Source of the DNA: Chlorobiota bacterium
GTDB lineage: Bacteria > Bacteroidota > Bacteroidia > Bacteroidales > F082
Assembly: GCA_030619415.1 (NCBI GenBank)
Contig: JAUXBM010000077.1
Span: forward strand, 1 to 7,514
Direction of reading: 5' to 3'
Length of the DNA stretch: 7,514 nt
Made by a program: the position numbers and the translations under genes. Below the pieces are notes generated by a model. The model saw only the letters and a program-made list of their open reading frames with translations. It did no database searches and was not told the origin of the DNA. Each line of letters opens with the position of its first letter. Within the stretch, counting starts at the first letter, position 1. This document shows positions 1 to 5,465 of the stretch, one piece after another.

Positions 1-447
1 AAAGCATATCCATTCACTGCGCAATACAATGCCGTGATCACTGAAAAGTATCTTATTCACAATCCAAAATATACCGATCCGGTAATTTTATCCAATTGTG
101 GCCAACTTGAGGCGATTGAAGTCAACCAGGCCTATGCCCGGTGCAATTTGGTAGCCCTGAATGGCGATGGGTTTATTACTTCAGATACAGGCATTGAAAA
201 AACCTTACAAAAAAAAGGGTTGGAAGTCTTGTACATTGACCCGAAAGGCATTTTACTTCCTGGTTTTGAGCATGGTTTTTTTGGAGGAACATGTGGAATT
301 TTTCAGGACAAAGTCTTTTTTACCGGAAGCCTGGATCATTTTCCTGAAGGCAAAAAAGCCAGGCAATTTTTATCTGGTTACGAAATTATTGAACTGTATG
401 ATGGGCCGTTGTTTGATGGTGGGAGCATCTTATTCATTGGGAGCTAA
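1..447 (+). CDS. DUF6873-type GME-fold protein, C-terminal part (5' end outside the window)
   Basis: The frame is open from base 1 to the TAA at 445-447 and gives 148 residues. A GTG at 34 is in frame but is probably internal, because conserved sequence lies before it (YPFTAQYNAVI, then IHNPKYTD at 19-26). I recognise the pattern of the DUF6873 family: EVNQAYARCN (40-49), ITSDTGI (59-65), VLYIDP (76-81), GFEHGFFGGTCG (88-99), FTGSLDHFPEG (107-117) and a PLFDGGSILFI tail (136-146). That family is assigned to the guanidino-modifying-enzyme (GME) fold of amidinotransferases and arginine deiminases, but I know of no demonstrated reaction. Family members are about 230 residues as I recall, so some 80-90 N-terminal residues are missing here. 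Cys48, His91 and Cys98 are candidate functional residues only by inference. No signal peptide can be judged. Its terminator region is shared with the convergent oxidoreductase gene. Confidence 0.75.
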   Translation, partial: KAYPFTAQYNAVITEKYLIHNPKYTDPVILSNCGQLEAIEVNQAYARCNLVALNGDGFITSDTGIEKTLQKKGLEVLYIDPKGILLPGFEHGFFGGTCGIFQDKVFFTGSLDHFPEGKKARQFLSGYEIIELYDGPLFDGGSILFIGS

Positions 448-480
448 TTCCCCTTTTGAAAAAGGGGGTTAGGGGGATTC
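448..480. repeat. CCCC/GGGG-rich repeat-like element directly after the GME-fold gene
   Basis: Directly after the stop codon comes a C-run, a T-run, an A-run and two G-runs: cccctttt at 450-457 is the exact complement of aaaagggg at 460-467, followed by gttagggggatt. It can fold back on itself but has no T-tract on either side, so it is not a classical intrinsic terminator. From memory, very similar strings (AATCCCCCTAACCCCC with CTTTTTCAAAGGGG) recur in intergenic regions of many Bacteroidota and some other genomes. Only one copy is in this window, so repeat status is inferred. Confidence 0.4.
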
Positions 481-505
481 CAGCCAGCTTAGACATTTAT
501 TTTTC

Positions 506-537
506 GACCTTTCGGGAGCAAGGCCACCCGAAAGGTC
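506..537. terminator. Perfect 11-bp hairpin at the end of the oxidoreductase operon, possible terminator
   Basis: The arm gacctttcggg (506-516) is exactly complementary to cccgaaaggtc (527-537), with a 10-nt loop. It touches the last two bases of the Old Yellow Enzyme-like gene's stop codon (536-538) and lies between two convergent genes, which suits a transcription end. Against a standard intrinsic terminator: the minus-strand transcript after the stem reads GAAAAAUAAA with no U-tract, and the plus-strand transcript has no U-tract either. It could instead be a mobile palindromic repeat or an RNA-stabilising 3' hairpin. Confidence 0.4.
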
Positions 538-1744
538 AGGTCAGGAATCCCACCTCATTCGATACACAATACACCCCGCCGGCATCCATGGCTGCTACAC
601 AGCGGTTGCAGTGGTCGCATTCTGTTTTTGTTATTTCACCACTTTCCAATTTCTTTACAAAATCAGGATCCTGGATGGTAGCCCGTCCGATTTGTAAAAA
701 TTCAAAACCCGCCTCCATGGTTTTATTCATGTCGTGAATTGATTCAACCCCACCTATGTATATCACCGGAATATTGACAGCCTCTTTAATTTGTTTTGCT
801 CCTTCAAACAGGAACATCGGCTCGTAAGTATGCCCTGGAACCATAAACCGGCCAAAGAGTTTCAGTCCAATCTTGTTCATTAATTTTTCCTGGTTGTTGC
901 TCATTTCCTTTATCGGAAGGTTTCCACGTAACATCAAAAAAGGAACTTTTGAAGTAAACCCTGCACTCGGAATTAAGGCACTTGCCCCGGCTTTTTCAAA
1001 TGCTTTCGCGATGACAATTGCATCTTCAATATGAATACCCTCAGGCATTCCATCGGTTTGGTTCATTTTGACAAGAATGGGAAAATCAGGACCAACAGCC
1101 TTTCTCACTTTTTCAATTACTTTAACCGGAAAACGCAACCGGTTTTCCAAACTGCCACCGAATTCATCTTTTCGCTTGTTCGTCCAGAGAGATAGAAACT
1201 GGCTCAACAGGTAACCGTGCCCGGAATGAATTTCTATCGCATCAAAACCTGCTTTTTTAGCAAGGATTGAGGCATTAACAAAATCCTGAACTTTTTCTTC
1301 GATGTCGTTTTTAGTCATCTCCCGGCAATACGACATGGTAAACACACACAGTTTTGGCGAAGCCCCCATCGGCCTTTCTCCAATAACTGACTTACTTGTA
1401 AAAAATCCGCAATGCCCCAGTTGAATAGAGGCTGCTGCGCCTTCAGCATGAATGGCATCTGTCATTTTTTTTAGATCGGGTGCGATCTCCTCCCTCATCC
1501 ACAGTTCATGACCAAATACTCTTCCGTCATAACTAACCGAACAGTAAGCTACTGTCGTCATGGCCACGCCGCCCTCGGTCACCCGGCGGTGGTGCTCAAT
1601 TAAAGCATCTGTTACTTGCCCGTCCTGGCACATGCCTTCGAAGCACCCTGCTCTGATTATCCTGTTTTTTAGTTCGAGACCGGCAATTCTTCCGGGAGAG
1701 AAAACTTCATGTTCCGTTTTTGGTGTTTTAGGTTTTTGCTGCAT
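536..1744 (-). CDS. Old Yellow Enzyme-family NADH:flavin oxidoreductase with a cysteine-rich C-terminus
   Basis: The protein is a 402-residue FMN-dependent TIM-barrel oxidoreductase, presumably cytoplasmic because it has no signal peptide. Family hallmarks in order: FSPGRIAGLELKNRII (15-30), QLGHCG (108-113), the H173-x-x-H176-G-Y178 signature that in this family holds the substrate's carbonyl and supplies the proton, TNKRKDEFGGSLENR (188-202), FPILVKM (221-227), and the phosphate-binding end GGVESIHDM (331-339) to QIGRA (351-355). Family members reduce activated C=C bonds with NAD(P)H. The tail carries C376-x2-C379-x2-C382-x10-C393. This resembles the Fe-S ligands of 2,4-dienoyl-CoA reductase, but the spacing differs and the second flavin/NAD domain of that enzyme is absent. 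The ATG at 1744 lies inside the GMC gene (17-nt overlap) with GGAAAG 11 nt upstream (1756-1761), so translation may be coupled. It is the last gene of the operon. The substrate is unknown. Confidence 0.88.
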   Translation of the reverse strand: MQQKPKTPKTEHEVFSPGRIAGLELKNRIIRAGCFEGMCQDGQVTDALIEHHRRVTEGGVAMTTVAYCSVSYDGRVFGHELWMREEIAPDLKKMTDAIHAEGAAASIQLGHCGFFTSKSVIGERPMGASPKLCVFTMSYCREMTKNDIEEKVQDFVNASILAKKAGFDAIEIHSGHGYLLSQFLSLWTNKRKDEFGGSLENRLRFPVKVIEKVRKAVGPDFPILVKMNQTDGMPEGIHIEDAIVIAKAFEKAGASALIPSAGFTSKVPFLMLRGNLPIKEMSNNQEKLMNKIGLKLFGRFMVPGHTYEPMFLFEGAKQIKEAVNIPVIYIGGVESIHDMNKTMEAGFEFLQIGRATIQDPDFVKKLESGEITKTECDHCNRCVAAMDAGGVYCVSNEVGFLT

Positions 1745-3419
1745 GTTCTTTGATTCTTTCCGCTACACGGAATGCGTTGGCATAAATGGTCCACGAATAG
1801 GTTACGCTTCCTCCCGTAGGCATAAAGCTGCCATCGGTCACGTAGAGGTTTTCAACTTCATGGGCTTTGCAATTCTTATCCAGAACAGAAGTATCCGGAT
1901 CATCACCAAACCGGCAACCTCCTGCCTGTAGATTTGGAGGTGGGGCACCACTTACGGAGGAGCGAATATTATTGGCCCCCATTTGTTCAAGTACTTTTTC
2001 GGCCTTTTCTGCCAGGTATCGTCCAACTTTCAAATCATGTTCGTGATATCCAATTCGGATTTTTGCCACCGGATCACCCCATTTATCTTTCACTTTTTTA
2101 TCCAGTGTTACAAAACAATCGTCGTTTGGCAGCCAGTCGGCAAATACTTCAAACCTTAACCTGCGTTGCTTTGTAAAATATTCTTTCATTCGTTTTTTTA
2201 ATGCTTTACCGTAAACCAGGTTTCCTTCATCATCCCATTTCCGGCGGATGGCTTTTGATATACCGTTTGCGTGTTCAAATAAAAAATCAACAGTTCCTCC
2301 CTTGACCTTCTCACCAAAATCAGCATCATCAATTTCGTACCAATGTTGAATGGCGCGGTTTACAAACAGTCCTGGAACTTTTAATTGGGTTACTTTTTTT
2401 TCGGATAAGTTATCAAAAAAGAATTGTCCCGAACCCGTACCACCTGCTGAATAAATCATATTCTTGCCAACTTGTCCCGAATTGTTTGCAAGTCCATTTG
2501 GGAATTCAGGATTTATGCTCATCAATAAAAGTCGCGATGTTTCCACGGCCTGCGCAGCAACTACAAATAGTCTGGCTTCAATAAATTGCTGATCACCATT
2601 TTGATCGTAATACCATACCCTTTCGAGCTTATGCCTGCCGTTGGTTTCGAGTTTAAACACTTTTGAATTGGGCAAGACTTTACAATTACCGGTCTCCAAT
2701 GCTTTGTCGATGAGTGCCACCCTTGCGCTGCTTTTTGCTCCCGACGAACAACCATAACTCCCGCAGTAATTTGAATAGTAACAGCTATTCCGATCACCCT
2801 CAGGCCGCGATAAAATGGCGCGTGGAACCGGCACCATCTGATAGCCCAGCTTGCCCGCCGCTTTATCAATCCAGGAAGAAACAATATTTTCGGCAAGGGG
2901 TGGATATGGAAACGCACTTTTGGACCGGGGTTCAAGAGACGAATGTTCAACTGCCTGCCCGGAAACGCCAACTACCGATTCCACTTTGGTGAAGAATGAC
3001 TCCATGTCATGATAATTAATCGGCCAGTCAACAATATTTGCACCTTTGATTGGTCCGTAAGTGGAAAGCAATTTAAAATCTTTGGGTTTCATTCGGTGGA
3101 AGTAACCACTCATCAAATTGGATGAACCTCCAACCATGTTTCCATTCCAGAAGTCATTGCCGGTTAAATAAGTGGATTTTGCCTCCCATTCCCCTTCACC
3201 ATTCTTGCGTTCGATCACATGTTGTTCATCACGCAGATTGGGGGTATAAACGCTACGACGCGTAGCAACGATCTCGTCTTTGGTAAAATCTTTGGTTTTG
3301 AGCCAGGGTCCTTTTTCCAAAACGACCACTTTGTAACCGGCTTTTGAGAGTTCATAAATCACAGGACCGGCTCCGGCTCCGCTGCCTACTACGCAAATGT
3401 CGAATTGCTCTTTTATCAC
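1728..3419 (-). CDS. GMC-family FAD-dependent oxidoreductase (sugar/alcohol dehydrogenase type) with non-canonical active site
   Basis: This 563-residue flavoprotein belongs to the glucose-methanol-choline oxidoreductases. The N-terminus has the Rossmann FAD motif VGSGAGAGP (11-19) and an acidic strand end VVVLEKG (31-37). Next come the FAD-contact loop NMVGGSSNLMSGYFHRM (94-110), AAQAVETSRLLL (288-299) and the C-terminal domain, whose NLYVTDGSFMPTGG (524-537) is typical. A cysteine cluster C213-x5-C219-x4-C224 followed by GAKSSA matches the region that holds a 3Fe-4S cluster in FAD-glucose dehydrogenase. The canonical HxxGTxRMG becomes LQAGGCRFG (497-505), and the NP before the last helix becomes TY (540-541), so both usual catalytic residues seem absent. 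Start: GTG at 3419 is the only plausible start after the in-frame stop at 3432-3434; no ATG is available. There is no signal peptide; in this family a Tat-bearing subunit 3, here encoded just upstream, can carry the catalytic subunit. The substrate cannot be told. Confidence 0.9.
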   Translation of the reverse strand: MIKEQFDICVVGSGAGAGPVIYELSKAGYKVVVLEKGPWLKTKDFTKDEIVATRRSVYTPNLRDEQHVIERKNGEGEWEAKSTYLTGNDFWNGNMVGGSSNLMSGYFHRMKPKDFKLLSTYGPIKGANIVDWPINYHDMESFFTKVESVVGVSGQAVEHSSLEPRSKSAFPYPPLAENIVSSWIDKAAGKLGYQMVPVPRAILSRPEGDRNSCYYSNYCGSYGCSSGAKSSARVALIDKALETGNCKVLPNSKVFKLETNGRHKLERVWYYDQNGDQQFIEARLFVVAAQAVETSRLLLMSINPEFPNGLANNSGQVGKNMIYSAGGTGSGQFFFDNLSEKKVTQLKVPGLFVNRAIQHWYEIDDADFGEKVKGGTVDFLFEHANGISKAIRRKWDDEGNLVYGKALKKRMKEYFTKQRRLRFEVFADWLPNDDCFVTLDKKVKDKWGDPVAKIRIGYHEHDLKVGRYLAEKAEKVLEQMGANNIRSSVSGAPPPNLQAGGCRFGDDPDTSVLDKNCKAHEVENLYVTDGSFMPTGGSVTYSWTIYANAFRVAERIKEHAAKT

Positions 3420-3443
3420 ACTATTAATTTTTTAGTTTCACTG

Positions 3444-3463
3444 CCCAGACCTTGAGGTCTGGG
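3444..3463. repeat. Perfect 8-bp inverted repeat with a 4-nt loop between the first two operon genes
   Basis: The arm cccagacc (3444-3451) pairs exactly with ggtctggg (3456-3463) around ttga. It sits in the 65-nt gap between the subunit-3 gene and the GMC gene. The minus-strand transcript has no U-tract after it (it continues CAGUGAAACUAA), so complete termination is unlikely. It could limit read-through, stabilise mRNA ends, or be a copy of a small palindromic repeat; the core shares the GACCTT string with the hairpin at 506-537. Confidence 0.5.
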
Positions 3464-3484
3464 TAACTGATAAGCGGGTTTATA

Positions 3485-4108
3485 TTATGATTTACGGATA
3501 GTGGTTAATATTTTGGGATAAAGCAGTTCTTTTGACGGTCTCGGTTGGCCGGTATTGTGATCCAGCCATTTCCAGCCAATGCTGTTGGGATTACTACCGT
3601 ATTGCGGATCACTCAATAAAGCCTCAAATATAAATGTCAGGATCACTGACAACCAACTTTCCCCCCAATTTGTTCGTGATATCAATGCAATCAATTGTTC
3701 ACGATCATCCGGTGATAAATCGATAAAAGCAGTTTCATATTCTTCAAAAGCAGTTTCATCAACCCATCCTATCCCATTGATGATGTATTCAACTTCATCA
3801 GGATCTTTCTGCGGATCTGCCAAAACCCAAAGCAGGTAGGTGGCAGCATTTATATCTGTGGCTCCCGGACCAAACTCATCCTTTGGAAAAAGAGCCGCTT
3901 GTACTGATCTTATAATTGAAAGTTGGTCAGATGTGAGTATTGGGTTATCATTTTTCTGAACCTGTCCGATAAGTTTTGAAAATGGCAGCCGGGCTACCAA
4001 TCCACCTGCGACCATCGACCTGATGAATTGTTTCCTTGACCATTTCCATTGGTCGATATTCTGAATGGCTTTTGGAACAATGTTTTTTTGCCCGGCGGAT
4101 TTTCTCAT
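3485..4108 (-). CDS. Gluconate 2-dehydrogenase subunit 3 family protein (small partner of the GMC enzyme)
   Basis: The 207-residue protein fits the gluconate 2-dehydrogenase subunit 3 family: a region LTSDQLSIIRSVQAALFP (58-75), PGATDINAATYL (81-92), and the C-terminal pattern DPQYGSNPNSIGWKWL (167-182), equivalent to the family's DPxYGGN...GWxxLG. Such subunits bind the FAD-containing GMC subunit and often bring it to the periplasm through a Tat signal. Here SRKQFIR (24-30) precedes a short, arginine-interrupted hydrophobic stretch (31-44). This is a Tat-like layout but with RK in place of RR, so export is uncertain. The ATG at 4108 is the first in frame, and the leader shows no strong Shine-Dalgarno sequence. 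It is the first gene of the minus-strand operon, followed by the GMC gene 65 nt downstream and then the Old Yellow Enzyme-like gene. Family assignment is firm; the role of this copy is inferred from context. Confidence 0.82.
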   Translation of the reverse strand: MRKSAGQKNIVPKAIQNIDQWKWSRKQFIRSMVAGGLVARLPFSKLIGQVQKNDNPILTSDQLSIIRSVQAALFPKDEFGPGATDINAATYLLWVLADPQKDPDEVEYIINGIGWVDETAFEEYETAFIDLSPDDREQLIALISRTNWGESWLSVILTFIFEALLSDPQYGSNPNSIGWKWLDHNTGQPRPSKELLYPKILTTIRKS

Positions 4109-4227
4109 GCTTATTGGTCAAACAATCCTTAAAAGTATTACAAAATTCCAATAAAAAATTACTTCCTGCAACGATTGACGGGTATCGGTCGTCAGGTAAA
4201 TGTATATTTGATAATATTTTATACAGG
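4109..4227. promoter_or_regulatory. Divergent intergenic region with a Bacteroidota-type -7 element
   Basis: This 119-nt AT-rich stretch separates the minus-strand redox operon from the plus-strand lipoprotein gene, so it should hold both promoters. On the plus strand TATATTTG (4203-4210) matches TAnnTTTG exactly; no TTTG lies at the ideal distance (a TTG at 4175-4177 is about 25 nt upstream, slightly far). On the minus strand TACTTTTA (4137 down to 4130) matches with one mismatch, 21 nt before the operon's ATG, without a clear -33. A weak inverted repeat (tgacg 4176-4180, cgtca 4190-4194) lies between them. No riboswitch or small RNA is evident. Confidence 0.4.
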
Positions 4228-5394
4228 TTGAAAGTGAAATCCAGATTCCTTCTTTTTATTGGCGTCATACAGTTTGTGTGGCTTTCCTCCTGTGTAGAGG
4301 CATACTGGCCTGAAATAGATAAATACGAAAACAAATTGGTAGTTGATGGCGAAATTACCAATGAACCTGGGCCTTACATCATCAGGCTGTCAAGATCTTC
4401 GCCGGTTACCGAACCCGAATTCATTCCTTTTACCAGTTGCGAAGTAATTATCTCAGACAACCTCGGAAACTCAGAAATACTTAGTGAAGAAGAACCGGGC
4501 ATTTACATAACATCAGAAAATGGTATTCAGGGGGAGATTGGCAGATCGTATAAAGTTACTATTCATACACCTGCTGATATAACTTATGAGTCATCTTTTG
4601 AAGAACTGAAAAAACCCGGCCTGATCGACTCGGTTTATGCAAAAGTTGAAAGCAAACAGCAGCAGGATTCGCATTACGATATGGAAGGGTACCAGTTTTA
4701 TCTGGATACAAAATTGGCAGAACAGGATACGAATTACTATTTGTGGAACCTGGATGCAACCTATCATTACAATGCTGACTTTCTTATTCGGTGGTATTTT
4801 GACGGAAAACTCAATTGGATGGTAAATACGGATACATTATACAATTGTTGGTCGTCGTACGCTGTTGATGATATTTTTCTGTACGGCACAGCCGGCTTGT
4901 CGGAACCGGCAATAAAAGGCTATCCGCTCCATTATGTAAACACGGAAACCCGACAACTCTCGGTTCGCTACAGTTTATTGGTCAAGCAGTTTACGATTAG
5001 TAAAGAAGCGTATGCGTTTTGGACAGGGGTAAAAGAACACAATTCGGATGAGGAGTCATTATATTCCAAACAACCATACCAGATTCGGGGAAACGTTGTT
5101 AATACAATGGATCCTACTGAGCCTGTATTGGGTTATTTTCATGTGGCGGGAATCAGTGAAAAGCGAATTTTTGTTGATCGGCCGTTGGCACCCGTTAAGT
5201 TTCATTATTCTATTTGCGATCTTGACGATGCTGATTTTGAAGCGTATTCACAAATGGGTATGGCCGACCCGGTTTCATATCCACTATTTGCCGTTGAATC
5301 TCCCGGAGGCAGAAGGGCGACACCCCCTAGGGGCTGTACCGATTGTACGCAAAAAGGCGGCACTGCCACCAAACCCGATTTTTGGGTTGATTGA
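4228..5394 (+). CDS. DUF4249 family outer-membrane-type lipoprotein
   Basis: Counting from TTG at 4228, the protein has 388 residues. The start is followed by a lipoprotein signal: KVKSR, a hydrophobic run [13 protein letters not shown], then the lipobox LSSC with the acylated Cys at residue 22. The next residues include [20 protein letters not shown], the usual DUF4249 opening (a beta-sandwich-like domain), and the protein ends with [17 protein letters not shown], the family's C-terminal signature with its CxxC. Members are Bacteroidota cell-envelope proteins of unknown function, often beside a TonB-dependent receptor, but none is present here. There is no in-frame ATG before the lipobox: TTG 4228 or GTG 4234 must serve, in agreement with a -7 element at 4203-4210. 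The open frame extends left to 4036 but would overlap the opposite gene and bury the signal peptide. Near the C-terminus (5299-5339) a GC-rich, arginine/glycine/proline-coding stretch looks slightly foreign. Confidence 0.82.
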   Translation: MKVKSRFLLFIGVIQFVWLSSCVEAYWPEIDKYENKLVVDGEITNEPGPYIIRLSRSSPVTEPEFIPFTSCEVIISDNLGNSEILSEEEPGIYITSENGIQGEIGRSYKVTIHTPADITYESSFEELKKPGLIDSVYAKVESKQQQDSHYDMEGYQFYLDTKLAEQDTNYYLWNLDATYHYNADFLIRWYFDGKLNWMVNTDTLYNCWSSYAVDDIFLYGTAGLSEPAIKGYPLHYVNTETRQLSVRYSLLVKQFTISKEAYAFWTGVKEHNSDEESLYSKQPYQIRGNVVNTMDPTEPVLGYFHVAGISEKRIFVDRPLAPVKFHYSICDLDDADFEAYSQMGMADPVSYPLFAVESPGGRRATPPRGCTDCTQKGGTATKPDFWVD

Positions 5395-5404
5395 TTCCAA
5401 ATTC

Positions 5405-5438
5405 GATTGTCTGTATCAACACCTTTTTCTTAATTTCG
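5405..5438 (+). promoter_or_regulatory. Possible aspS promoter, Bacteroidota type
   Basis: TTG (5407-5409) lies 21 nt before TAATTTCG (5431-5438), which matches the TAnnTTTG -7 consensus with one mismatch. Transcription would start near 5445, giving a leader of about 20 nt before the aspS ATG at 5466. The 71-nt gap after the lipoprotein gene contains no convincing terminator, so read-through from upstream is also possible. Confidence 0.3.
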
Positions 5439-5465
5439 CAAGCTCAAATTTTAAATGGAACCACA

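Noticed and set aside
2561..2992. Open frames on both strands inside the GMC gene
   Set aside because: They coincide with the conserved FAD and cysteine regions of the GMC protein in another frame and have no recognisable domain.
4176..4194. Inverted repeat tgacg/cgtca as an operator
   Set aside because: Only 5 bp per arm; this occurs readily by chance, and no regulator gene is encoded in the window.
4036..4227. Leftward extension of the lipoprotein reading frame to a TTG at 4036
   Set aside because: It overlaps the start of the opposite-strand subunit-3 gene, contains no ATG, and would place the lipoprotein signal about 65 residues inside the protein.
3948..4361. Minus-strand open frame spanning the divergent promoter region
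   Set aside because: It overlaps two well-supported genes in other frames, shows no family pattern, and would cover the only promoter space available.
5391..5465. A 25-residue N-terminal extension of AspRS
   Set aside because: Known AspRS proteins begin at the equivalent of [10 protein letters not shown]; the extension overlaps the stop of the lipoprotein gene and looks like translated intergenic DNA.
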